Source: RSA11 sp965652565
GTDB lineage: Bacteria; Actinomycetota; Thermoleophilia; Solirubrobacterales; 70-9
Assembly: GCA_965652565.1 (NCBI GenBank)
Contig: CBFGWL010000047.1
Coordinates: 1 to 23,715, forward strand
Length of the DNA: 23,715 bases
Direction of reading: 5' to 3'
Positions 1 through 6,288 of this stretch are shown one piece after another (position 1 is the first letter of the stretch; each line of letters opens with the position of its first letter). The translations under genes and the position numbers were made by a program. The notes beneath the pieces were generated by a model. It worked only from the letters and a program-made list of their open reading frames with translations, was not told the DNA's origin and ran no database searches.

Positions 1-726
1 GACTCGATCCACCTCGAGCTCGACGACCTGGACGCCCACGTCGCGCTCATGGCCAAGATCCTCGAGCTCGTCAGCCTGAACGTCGGCGTCGACGCGCACC
101 TCGGCAAGGTGAGGCTCGACATCAAGGGCGTCGAGGCACAGGCGCTGCTCAAGGTCCGGCTCGACCACGTGGCGGCGATCGTCGACCGTGTGCTCACGAC
201 CGTCGATCGCAACCCGGAGCTCGTCGAGAGCATCGGCCGCGCGGTGCGCAGCACCGGCGCGGGCGCCGGGCAGACGCTGGGTTCTGCGGGCCGGGCGACG
301 GAGCGGGTCGGCGAGGGCGCGGAGGGAGCGCTCGGTGAGCTCGGCCAGGGCGCAGGCGAGGCGGTGGAGGGCGTCGGCGCCGGCGCCGGTGAGGCCGCCG
401 CGAACATCGACCAGGTCGTCCAGCAGGCAGGCCACGCGGCCGGTGAGCTCGCGGGCGGGGCTTCCGACCTCGTCGCGGGCGATCCCGCCACGCGCGCTAA
501 GGCAGCGGCGAAGCTCACCCTGAAGGAGCTCGGCGAAGCTGCCCAGGCGAAGGTGAAGGGCATCGGCGAGAAGCGCCGTCACCGCAAGGCCGAACGCGCT
601 CACGCGACGGATCGGGCCATGGAGCTGGCCGACGACCTCGGGGTCGACCTCGATGAGATCGAAGGCAGCGGCGCCGACGGCAAGATCACGGTGAAGGACG
701 TCCGCACGGCGGCGTTGGCGGAATGA
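1..726 (+). CDS. Helical protein with C-terminal E3-binding-like domain (5' partial)
   Basis: The frame is open from base 1, so the true start lies upstream; the ATG at 49 is internal, because the conserved-looking N-terminal block (DLDAHVALMAKILELVSLNV) reads straight through it. The visible 241 residues contain three parts. First is an amphipathic region resembling an actinobacterial family of unknown function (RLDHVAAIVDRVLTTVDRNP). Next is a long Gly/Ala/Glu-rich segment with repeated GAGEA-type motifs, probably an extended or helical linker. Last is a C-terminal block of about 37 residues (AMELADDLGVDLDEIEGSG, then GKITVKDV) that closely fits the peripheral-subunit/E3-binding fold of 2-oxoacid dehydrogenase E2 proteins. 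No lipoyl or catalytic E2 domain is present, so a role in a dehydrogenase complex is not implied. It overlaps the next gene by ATGA. Function unknown. Confidence 0.75.
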   Translation, partial: DSIHLELDDLDAHVALMAKILELVSLNVGVDAHLGKVRLDIKGVEAQALLKVRLDHVAAIVDRVLTTVDRNPELVESIGRAVRSTGAGAGQTLGSAGRATERVGEGAEGALGELGQGAGEAVEGVGAGAGEAAANIDQVVQQAGHAAGELAGGASDLVAGDPATRAKAAAKLTLKELGEAAQAKVKGIGEKRRHRKAERAHATDRAMELADDLGVDLDEIEGSGADGKITVKDVRTAALAE

Positions 727-980
727 GCGACGAGCACGCCCCAGCCGACGTGGAGATCGGCGCCCGCGCCAAGGCTCGCTCGCTGCGCGTGGTCCGCAAG
801 GCGAAGGACGGCCGGGTTCGCTTCCACGGCGACCCGGCGCCCGACACGGCGCGCTACGAGGAGCGCCAGGGGATGCCCGAGGAGCTCGAGGAAGGGGAGA
901 CCTACCGCAACGTCGAGATCCGCTGGGCCGTCGGCGCCCGTCTGCGCGAGCGTCGGCGCGGGCGGGACGAGGGCGGCTAG
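723..980 (+). CDS. Small charged hypothetical protein (85 aa)
   Basis: The ATG at 723 overlaps the preceding stop codon as ATGA, so the two genes are probably translationally coupled. The product is 85 residues, very rich in Arg and Glu, with no signal peptide or membrane segment, and probably cytosolic. A conserved-looking centre (RVRFHGDPAPDTARYEERQG, residues about 31-50) is followed by an acidic stretch (PEELEEGE) and a basic tail (RLRERRRGRDEGG). I do not recognise the family. The coupling suggests it works with the E3-binding-domain protein upstream. Its stop codon shares the palindrome CTAG with the stop codon of the convergent ion-channel gene. Confidence 0.65.
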   Translation: MSDEHAPADVEIGARAKARSLRVVRKAKDGRVRFHGDPAPDTARYEERQGMPEELEEGETYRNVEIRWAVGARLRERRRGRDEGG

Positions 981-1333
981 CCCGCCCGGGGATCCTCGCG
1001 CGCTTCGCGCTGGATCACGATGAACGCGTAACCCAGGCGCCGGATCAGCTCGACCAGGATCCCGAGGCCGATCAGGATGTAGAAGGCAGTGAACAGCTTG
1101 AGCCATCCGTCGGCGAGCACGAGCTGGGGGTCGGCGACGCTCGTCGTCGTCAGGGTCGAGACGGCGAAGTAGAAGCCGTCGACGAGGTTCCAGCCGTTGC
1201 CCAGCGTGTAGGCGACGGTGCCGATCGCGACCAGTGCTAAAGCTGCGCCCGCGACCGCGCCGAAGTTCTCCTCGCGCCGGGCGTAGCGCACCGCGGCCAG
1301 GAACCGCCTCCACATGAGGAGCGCGGAAATCAC
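977..1333 (-). CDS. Two-TM ion channel-like protein (Ion_trans_2) with atypical selectivity filter
   Basis: The product is 118 residues with the topology of a KcsA-type pore subunit. A short cytosolic N-terminus is followed by TM1 at about 25-44, a pore helix at about 49-60 (NLVDGFYFAVST), a filter region at 61-69, and TM2 at about 78-100 (LKLFTAFYILIGLGILVELI), then a short basic tail. The pore helix and TM2 are typical of bacterial Ion_trans_2 proteins. The segment that normally reads TVGYGD is LTTTSVADP, with no GYG. It may conduct a different ion or be a non-conducting relative. The GTG start at 1333 is the longest open choice; an ATG at 1315 (residue 7) is also possible. Neither has a strong Shine-Dalgarno site. 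Confidence 0.75.
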   Translation of the reverse strand: MISALLMWRRFLAAVRYARREENFGAVAGAALALVAIGTVAYTLGNGWNLVDGFYFAVSTLTTTSVADPQLVLADGWLKLFTAFYILIGLGILVELIRRLGYAFIVIQREAREDPRAG

Positions 1334-1401
1334 GGGGGAAGGTTCCCCGCACGCCCCCGCTTTCCTGCCGTCTTGGGATCGACGGCGCCGCTCGCGCGCC
1401 G

Positions 1402-1536
1402 TCAGCGCGGGCGGCCGTTCACCTGGTAGCTCACGTACCAGATCAGGTGCCGGGCGGCTCCGATGCCCAGTGCGATCGGCAGAAGCAGCTGCTTCACGAT
1501 GCCCTGATCGTATATCGCCCTATAGAACTCATCCAA
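1402..1536 (-). CDS. Possible small single-span membrane protein (31-44 aa)
   Basis: This short frame fills the gap upstream of the channel gene. From TTG at 1536 it encodes 44 residues; from GTG at 1497 it encodes 31. It has one convincing hydrophobic helix (LLLPIALGIGAARHLIWYVS) followed by a polar, basic end (YQVNGRPR), which fits a small inner-membrane protein with the C-terminus inside. A weak AGGG lies about seven bases before the GTG. The region upstream is unusually AT-rich for this DNA (TATACG at 1509-1514 on this strand), which may be a -10 box. I recognise no family. It could be a chance frame, but the composition is unlike random antisense translation here. Confidence 0.35.
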   Translation of the reverse strand: MDEFYRAIYDQGIVKQLLLPIALGIGAARHLIWYVSYQVNGRPR

Positions 1537-1955
1537 TGCGAACCCTGATCACCGGCGAGTCCGAGCCCGCGGCGGCGCTGGCCGGCGCCCTGCGCGACCT
1601 CGGCGCGGACGTCGAGCTGATCGCGGGCGGCGCGCGGCCCACCGCCCGCCGGGTCGCGGACCTCGCGCGTGAGCTCACCGAGTTCGAGCGCGCCGCCGCC
1701 GAGCACGAGCCCGAGGTCGCCGTCGCCGTGGGCCTGGGGGACGCGCCGGTCGCGCTCGCGCTGGTCGCGACCAAGCTGGGCATCCCGCTGATCACCTGCC
1801 AGCGCGAGGCGCAGGCGCTCGGCGACGGGCAGCTCGACCACGCCGAGTGGCGCATCCTGAGCGAGCTCGCCGAGGAGCGACTGGAGATGCCCGGCGAGGG
1901 CGTCGGCGCGGATGAGATCGCGCGGCGCGTGCTCGCGGGCGAGCCGGCCGCCTAG
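1536..1955 (+). CDS. Small Rossmann-like protein, weakly like UDP-GlcNAc 2-epimerase N-terminus
   Basis: I place the start at ATG 1536, giving 139 residues; the longer upstream frame is low-complexity and unlike a protein. The N-terminus reads as a beta strand (MRTLITGESEP) and alternating helix-strand segments follow. The block PEVAVAVGLGDAPVALALVA, followed by TKLGIPLITC, resembles the nucleotide-sugar 2-epimerase segment in which a GD pair precedes an Ala-rich helix and a GIP strand. The protein is far shorter than a real epimerase (about 370 residues) and lacks its second domain and catalytic residues, so it would be a single-domain relative or an unrelated Rossmann protein. TATAGA at 1521-1526 is a possible -10 box nine bases before the start. 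Its stop codon overlaps the convergent SDR stop codon in CTAG. Confidence 0.55.
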   Translation: MRTLITGESEPAAALAGALRDLGADVELIAGGARPTARRVADLARELTEFERAAAEHEPEVAVAVGLGDAPVALALVATKLGIPLITCQREAQALGDGQLDHAEWRILSELAEERLEMPGEGVGADEIARRVLAGEPAA

Positions 1956-2836
1956 CCTCGGCCCTTGCCCGCGGGCTCGTTCTCGGCCTGCGTGCCGTGC
2001 ACCTCGCGCGCGGCGCGCTGCTCGTACTCGGCCCGTTGCGCGGCGTCGGCCTCGGCGAGCACCTTGTCCGCGCGCACGGCGCGGGCCAGCGCCTCCCGGC
2101 CGGCGCGCGGCAGTAGCGCTGCCAGCTTGTTCACGACGCCGGCGGAGCGCGGCACGTTCACGTCGAACCGCGGCCGCTTGAGCGCGGCGACGATCTCGGC
2201 GGCGACCTCGTCGGGCTCGACCGGCGTCACTCCGCGCGACTGCACGAGGCCCGCGGCGAGCTCGGTGTTCACCGCGACCGGCATCACGCACGAGATCTCG
2301 ATAGGGGTGTCGCGCAGCTCGCCGCGCACCGCCTCGCTCACGCCGACGACGGCGTGCTTGGAGGCCGAGTAGGTCGCGCCACCGGGGATCCCGGCCTTGC
2401 CCGCCTGCGAGGCGATGTTGACGATGTGCCCGGTACCGCGCTTGAGCATTCCCGGGATGACGAGCTTCATGCCGTAGAGGACGCCGTGCACGTTGATGTC
2501 GATGATCTTGCGGGCGATGTCGTCGCTCTCCTCCCAGAACTTGGCGAGCGGCATGATCCCCGCGTTGTTGATGAGCACGTCGACTGGGCCGAGGCGCTCC
2601 TCCACCTGCGCGATGAAGTCGGCGAACGAGTCGCGATCGGTCACGTCCAGCTCGAGGCCGATCGCCTCCCCGGGCAGCGCGGCGGCCGCCTTCTCGGCGA
2701 GCGGCCCGTCCAGGTCGCCGATCGCGACGCGCGCGCCCTCACGCGTCAGCGCCTCCGCGGTCGCCCTCCCGATCCCGCGCGCGGCGCCCGTGATCGCCAC
2801 AACCTTGCCTTGCAGTGAACGAGGCTCTCCTCCCAC
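1952..2836 (-). CDS. Short-chain dehydrogenase/reductase (SDR)
   Basis: A classical SDR of 294 residues. The NAD(P)-binding motif is TGAARGIG at about 16-23; an acidic residue after strand 2 (GDLDG, about 40-44) favours NAD(H). NNAG follows at 90-93, and the catalytic Ser143, Tyr156 and Lys160 lie in NIASQAGKAG and YSASK. The C-terminal 50 residues after the Rossmann fold are Arg/Ala-rich and longer than in minimal SDRs. The substrate cannot be read from the sequence. The start is GTG 2836, chosen because AGGAGG lies five bases upstream; the much longer upstream frame is antisense to the dehydrogenase gene. It is divergent from the nucleotide-sugar dehydrogenase, with 87 bases between the starts. 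Confidence 0.92.
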   Translation of the reverse strand: MGGEPRSLQGKVVAITGAARGIGRATAEALTREGARVAIGDLDGPLAEKAAAALPGEAIGLELDVTDRDSFADFIAQVEERLGPVDVLINNAGIMPLAKFWEESDDIARKIIDINVHGVLYGMKLVIPGMLKRGTGHIVNIASQAGKAGIPGGATYSASKHAVVGVSEAVRGELRDTPIEISCVMPVAVNTELAAGLVQSRGVTPVEPDEVAAEIVAALKRPRFDVNVPRSAGVVNKLAALLPRAGREALARAVRADKVLAEADAAQRAEYEQRAAREVHGTQAENEPAGKGRG

Positions 2837-2841
2837 CTGCT

Positions 2842-2847
2842 CCTCCT
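2842..2847 (-). promoter_or_regulatory. Ribosome-binding site of the SDR gene
   Basis: AGGAGG on the minus strand lies five bases before GTG 2836. It fixes the start of the SDR gene, which otherwise lies inside a very long open frame. Confidence 0.75.
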
Positions 2848-2910
2848 CTCTCGGTTGGCACCCATTCTGCACGTTCGCGCCCCTCGCGGGGGAGCATGGG
2901 CATCCCTTCC

Positions 2911-2916
2911 TAGAAT
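2911..2916 (+). promoter_or_regulatory. -10-like box TAGAAT for a leaderless transcript
   Basis: TAGAAT lies seven bases before ATG 2924, and no Shine-Dalgarno sequence is present. The spacing places +1 at or next to the start codon of the nucleotide-sugar dehydrogenase. Confidence 0.5.
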
Positions 2917-2923
2917 CCGTGCG

Positions 2924-4177
2924 ATGAAGGTCGGAGTGGTCGGACTCGGCTACGTGGGCCTGCCGCTGGCCGTCGCGTTCGCCGAGGCGGACGTCGACGT
3001 GGTTGGGCTCGACGTCAGCGCGCGCGTGGTCGAACGCCTGAACCGGGGCGAGAGCGCGATCGAGGACGTGCCGGATGCGCGGCTCGGGCCGCTCGTGCAG
3101 CGCGGGCGCCTGCGGGCGACGAGCGACCACGCCGAGCTCGCCGAGTGCGACGCGATCGTGATCTGCGTGCCCACCCCGCTCGCCAACCAGCGCGAGCCCG
3201 ACCTCACCTACATCGACTCGGCGGCGCGCTCGCTCGCCGCCGTCCTGCGCGCGGGCCAGCTCGTCGTGCTCGAGTCGACCACGTACCCGGGCACGACGCG
3301 CGAGCGGGTGTTGCCCGTGCTCGAGGAGTCCGGGCTCACCGCCGGCACCGACTTCCACCTCGCCTACTCGCCCGAGCGCATCGACCCGGGCCGCACCGAT
3401 CACACGATCGCGACCACGCCGAAGGTCGTGGGCGGGCTCACGGAGGCCTGCCGCGATCGCGCCCTGGAGCTCTACGGGCTCGTCTGCGAGGAGCTCGTGC
3501 CGGTCTCCTCTCCGGAGGCGGCCGAGCTCGCCAAGCTGCTCGAGAACATCTTCCGCTCGGTGAACATCGCGCTCGTCAACGAGCTCGCGATGCTCTCCGA
3601 CCGCATGGGGATCGACATCTGGGAGGTGGTCGACGCGGCGGCGACCAAGCCGTTCGGTTTCATGCGCTTCGAGCCGGGGCCCGGCATGGGCGGTCACTGC
3701 CTGCCCGTCGACCCGTTCTACCTGGCCTTCAAGGCGCGCGAGTACGACTTTCCGACCGAGTTCGTCGAGCTCGCCGGAAAGATCAACCAGGCGCAGCCGC
3801 ACTTCTGTGTCGATCTGATCATGCGGGCGCTCAACGACGTCGAGCGCCCGGTGCGCGGCTCGCGCGCACTGCTTCTGGGCGTCTCCTACAAGGCCGGCGT
3901 GGGCGATCTGCGCGAGTCGCCCGCGATCAAGATCGCGCGCTTGTTGCGCGGGCTCGGCGCCGAGGTGAGCTACCACGACCCGCACGTGCCGAGCGTGGCC
4001 GAGCTCGACCTCGACTCGGCGCCGCTCGACGAGGCGCTGCGCGAGTGCGACGTCGCGTGCGTGGTCACCGCGCACCCCGAGGTGGACTACGAGCACGTCG
4101 TCGCCACCGCGCCGCTCGTCGTCGATCTGCGCGGCGTGACGCGCGGCATCAAGGCGAGCAACCTGGTCCGGCTCTAG
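2924..4177 (+). CDS. Nucleotide-sugar dehydrogenase (UDP-N-acetylglucosamine/mannosamine 6-dehydrogenase type)
   Basis: 417 residues, full length for the UDP-glucose/GDP-mannose dehydrogenase family, which oxidises the C6 hydroxyl of a UDP-sugar to a carboxylate with two NAD+. The Rossmann motif GLGYVGLPLA is at residues 7-16. ESTTYPGTT and YSPERIDPGR, followed by KVVGG, match the WbpA/WecC branch that acts on UDP-HexNAc better than the Ugd branch. The central dimer helix (AKLLENIFRSVNIALVNELA) and the catalytic Cys259 in GGHCLPVDP follow. The C-terminal UDP-binding domain has LGVSYKAGVGDLRESPA. The ATG at 2924 is preceded by TAGAAT and starts exactly at the Rossmann strand. The membrane protein follows after four bases, so they are probably co-transcribed. 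The likely role is cell-surface polysaccharide precursor synthesis. Confidence 0.93.
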   Translation: MKVGVVGLGYVGLPLAVAFAEADVDVVGLDVSARVVERLNRGESAIEDVPDARLGPLVQRGRLRATSDHAELAECDAIVICVPTPLANQREPDLTYIDSAARSLAAVLRAGQLVVLESTTYPGTTRERVLPVLEESGLTAGTDFHLAYSPERIDPGRTDHTIATTPKVVGGLTEACRDRALELYGLVCEELVPVSSPEAAELAKLLENIFRSVNIALVNELAMLSDRMGIDIWEVVDAAATKPFGFMRFEPGPGMGGHCLPVDPFYLAFKAREYDFPTEFVELAGKINQAQPHFCVDLIMRALNDVERPVRGSRALLLGVSYKAGVGDLRESPAIKIARLLRGLGAEVSYHDPHVPSVAELDLDSAPLDEALRECDVACVVTAHPEVDYEHVVATAPLVVDLRGVTRGIKASNLVRL

Positions 4178-4181
4178 ACCG

Positions 4182-4856
4182 ATGCGCCTGCGCCGCCGCA
4201 GCCGACTGCAGGCCGACCGGCTCACGCTGGCGCTGGCCGGCATCGCGCTCGGCACCGTGGGCACCGTCGCGGGCGGCGAGCTCTGGCGGCTGGCGCGACG
4301 GCGGCTGCGCGCTGACGAGCCCGAGCCCGGGACGCAGCTCGACGCCGCTGCACGGCAGCGCGCCCTCGCCGCCACCGGCCGCGACGCCGTGGTCGTCGCG
4401 CGCGAGGGCCTGCAGGCCACGCCCCGGCGCGAGCTCGTGCTGTTCAACATGCTGAGCGGCTTCGTGGGCGCGTTCGCGCTCGCGCGCATCTCCACCCACG
4501 GCATGCGCGCCGGCTGGTGGCCGCTTGGCAACGTGCGCCTCGGCGGCAAGCACATCCACCACTTCGTGCCGGGCATCCTGATCGCCTTCGGCGCGGGCGG
4601 CGCCGCGCTCATGACCAGCAACGAGGGCCTGGAGCGCACGTTCGCGCTCCCGTTCGGGGTGGGCGTCGGGCTCGTGTTCGACGAGGCGGCGCTACTGCTC
4701 GACCTGCGCGACGTCTACTGGACGCGCGAGGGGATCCTGAGCGTTCAGCTCTCGCTGGGCGCGGCCGCGATCATGGGCGGCACGATCCTCGCGCTGCGCA
4801 TCCTGCGCCGCGGCGAGCGCGAGGCCGAGGCGCACGCCGAGATCCCAGCCGCCTAG
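4182..4856 (+). CDS. Integral membrane protein with HIHHFVPG motif
   Basis: 224 residues, starting four bases after the dehydrogenase stop. A basic N-terminus (MRLRRRSRLQ) precedes a first hydrophobic segment at about 16-33. A soluble, Arg/Ala-rich stretch follows to about residue 85, and then come four membrane segments. Striking conserved-looking motifs are KHIHHFVPGI at the head of one helix, GLVFDEAALLLDLRDVYW at the end of the next, and EGILSVQL. The clustered histidines and the DEA/DVYW acidic and aromatic pairs recall a family of uncharacterised actinobacterial membrane proteins; they could bind a metal, but that is a guess. Coupling to a UDP-sugar dehydrogenase suggests a link to envelope glycan synthesis. 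Confidence 0.75.
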   Translation: MRLRRRSRLQADRLTLALAGIALGTVGTVAGGELWRLARRRLRADEPEPGTQLDAAARQRALAATGRDAVVVAREGLQATPRRELVLFNMLSGFVGAFALARISTHGMRAGWWPLGNVRLGGKHIHHFVPGILIAFGAGGAALMTSNEGLERTFALPFGVGVGLVFDEAALLLDLRDVYWTREGILSVQLSLGAAAIMGGTILALRILRRGEREAEAHAEIPAA

Positions 4857-4865
4857 GCGAGGGCC

Positions 4866-5606
4866 TCAGCGCTTCAGGCGGTAGCGGCCGAAGAGGTCGC
4901 CCGTCTCCGGGTCGTGCATGAGCGAGACCAGCTCGGCGTCGCGTGGGGCCTCGGGCAGCCCGGCGACGAGCCCGGGGCCCTCGCCGCCCGCGATCTTGGG
5001 CGCGTGCGTGACGAAGAGCTCGTCGACGAGGTCCTGGGCGATCAGCTCGGCGTGCAGCTGCGGGCCGCCCTCGCAGAGCAACGAGCCCACGCCGCGCTCG
5101 CGGCGCAGGTACTCCAGCGCCGCGCGCAGGTCCACGCGCTCGCCCTCGTGGCGCACGACGCGCACGGTGCTCTTCGTCGGCGGCCGCTCGGCGTCGTCGG
5201 TCGTGAAGATCAGAACGCGGCCACCCTCGGTGAAGAGCGGGGCGTCCCAGGGCAGGTCCATGCTGCCGACGATCACGGCCAGCGGGTCGTGCGGGAGCCC
5301 GATGCGCTCACGCCGCTCGCGTTTGGCCTGGCTGCGGACGATGCGGCCGTAGCGCTCGGCGCGCAGCGTCTGGGCGCCGATCATCACGGCGTGCACGCGG
5401 GTCCTCAGGCCGACGAGCAGCGACGTGTCGGCAGGTCCGGCGATCGGCCCCGAGCGCCCGTCGATCGTGGCCCGCCCGTCGAGGGTCAGCGCGAAGTTGG
5501 TGAGCACGTAGGGGCGATCCGCGGGCGCGTGCTCCCAGGGGCTGAGCTCGTGGAGGAGCTCATCGAGATCGACGTCGGCGGGGGGTTCGGGGAGCAGGCG
5601 GCGCAT
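4866..5606 (-). CDS. RibD C-terminal/dihydrofolate reductase-like pyrimidine reductase
   Basis: 246 residues, one RibD_C domain with no deaminase domain. This fold, shared with dihydrofolate reductase, uses NADPH to reduce the ribosyl group of a pyrimidine in riboflavin synthesis or related substrates. PYVLTNFALTLDGRATIDG at about 33-51 is the characteristic substrate strand. GPADTSLLVGLRTRVHAVMI and GAQTLRAERYGR match the helix and the cofactor loop. LLCEGGPQLHAELIAQDLVD (about 177-196) is the hallmark GG-P segment, and DELFVTHAPKIAGGEG follows. Stand-alone copies are common in actinobacteria and many have unproven substrates, so I give no gene symbol. The ATG at 5606 is preceded by TACCTT at eight bases and has no Shine-Dalgarno site. 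Confidence 0.88.
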   Translation of the reverse strand: MRRLLPEPPADVDLDELLHELSPWEHAPADRPYVLTNFALTLDGRATIDGRSGPIAGPADTSLLVGLRTRVHAVMIGAQTLRAERYGRIVRSQAKRERRERIGLPHDPLAVIVGSMDLPWDAPLFTEGGRVLIFTTDDAERPPTKSTVRVVRHEGERVDLRAALEYLRRERGVGSLLCEGGPQLHAELIAQDLVDELFVTHAPKIAGGEGPGLVAGLPEAPRDAELVSLMHDPETGDLFGRYRLKR

Positions 5607-5614
5607 GCTGGGGG

Positions 5615-5620
5615 AAGGTA
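5615..5620 (-). promoter_or_regulatory. -10-like box TACCTT for a leaderless transcript
   Basis: TACCTT on the minus strand, eight bases before ATG 5606 of the RibD-type reductase. The run of C between the box and the start excludes a Shine-Dalgarno site. Confidence 0.45.
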
Positions 5621-5660
5621 GCGGGGCGAGAGGGGTTCGGGCGCTGCGCTCGTCGCGGTC

Positions 5661-6104
5661 TTACGCCGTCTCGATCTCGCCGACGTGCTCGATGTTGGCC
5701 TGGTCGTCCGCGTCGGGGCTCGGCTCGGCGGCGAACCAGGCGTCGAGGATCTCACGCAGCTCGGCCTCGGATGTGGTGCGCAGGCTGAGCGCCAGCACGT
5801 TGGCGTCGTTCCAGCGGCGCGCGCCCTCGGCGGTCGCGGCGTCGCCGCAGAGCGCGGCGCGGATACCCGGGACCTTGTTGGCGGCGATCGACGCGCCGGT
5901 GCCGGTCCAGCAGCAGACGACGCCCATGTCGGCGCGCCCCTCGGCGACATCGCGCGCCGCGGCCTCGCTCGCCCACGCCCAGTCGTCGCGCTCGTCGGGG
6001 TTGAGCGCGCCGTGCGCGGTCACCTCATGCCCCCGCTCGCGCAGCTCGCGAACGACGGCCTCGGCGACACCCGTCAGCTCATCGGCGGCAACTGAGATGC
6101 GCAT
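5661..6104 (-). CDS. RpiB/LacA/LacB-family sugar-phosphate isomerase-like protein
   Basis: 147 residues, the usual length for the RpiB family, which interconverts aldose and ketose phosphates such as ribose 5-phosphate and ribulose 5-phosphate. The core TGTGASIAANKVPGIRAALC (about 67-86) and NDANVLALSLRTTSE are clear family signatures. The catalytic-base cysteine is kept (Cys65 in VVCCWTGTG). Two usual active-site features are changed: the N-terminal SDHAG motif is AADELTG (about 6-12), and the histidine before NDANVL is Trp98. The substrate therefore probably differs from ribose 5-phosphate. The 25 C-terminal residues are acidic. The ATG at 6104 is preceded by TAAGCT at seven bases, a leaderless arrangement. 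Confidence 0.85.
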   Translation of the reverse strand: MRISVAADELTGVAEAVVRELRERGHEVTAHGALNPDERDDWAWASEAAARDVAEGRADMGVVCCWTGTGASIAANKVPGIRAALCGDAATAEGARRWNDANVLALSLRTTSEAELREILDAWFAAEPSPDADDQANIEHVGEIETA

Positions 6105-6111
6105 ACATCTG

Positions 6112-6117
6112 AGCTTA
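6112..6117 (-). promoter_or_regulatory. -10-like box TAAGCT for a leaderless transcript
   Basis: TAAGCT on the minus strand lies seven bases before ATG 6104 of the RpiB-like gene. No Shine-Dalgarno sequence is present. Confidence 0.5.
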
Positions 6118-6147
6118 GGCGCACCGGGTCATCACGACGGCTCGCTT

Positions 6148-6280
6148 CGAGTTCGCAGTTACGACGATCCCATCGTCGCAATCGCGATCTCGTGAACCTC
6201 CCCCTCGCGAATACGCGTTTGTGACGACCCCATCGTCGTAAGCGCGATCTCGTGTGGACGGGGCCCGCGAGTTCGCGCGT
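6148..6280. repeat. Tandem array of 47-base palindromic units, period 60 bp
   Basis: Two full units (6148-6194 and 6208-6254) match at 38 of 47 positions. A third, truncated unit (6268-6280) follows; the starts are exactly 60 bases apart. Each unit ends in GCGATCTCGTG and is itself a near-palindrome. In unit 1 the outer arms CGAG/CTCG and TCGC/GCGA enclose an inner CGACGAT-CCC-ATCGTCG hairpin. The array fills the gap between the sulfotransferase stop and the RpiB-like promoter. It resembles REP/BIME-type intergenic elements. I see no coding potential and no CRISPR organisation. Confidence 0.75.
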
Positions 6281-6288
6281 AAGCCCGC

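Noticed and set aside
49..51. ATG 49 as the start of the first gene
   Set aside because: The frame is open to base 1 and the conserved-looking block continues upstream through this codon, so the gene is 5'-truncated by the window.
2837..4639. N-terminal extension of the SDR gene by about 600 codons
   Set aside because: The extension is antisense to the sugar dehydrogenase and membrane protein genes and has no protein-like composition. GTG 2836 has a strong ribosome-binding site.
6148..6280. CRISPR array
   Set aside because: The 47-base units diverge by about 19%, the gaps are only 13 bases, there are just two and a fraction copies, and no cas genes are present.
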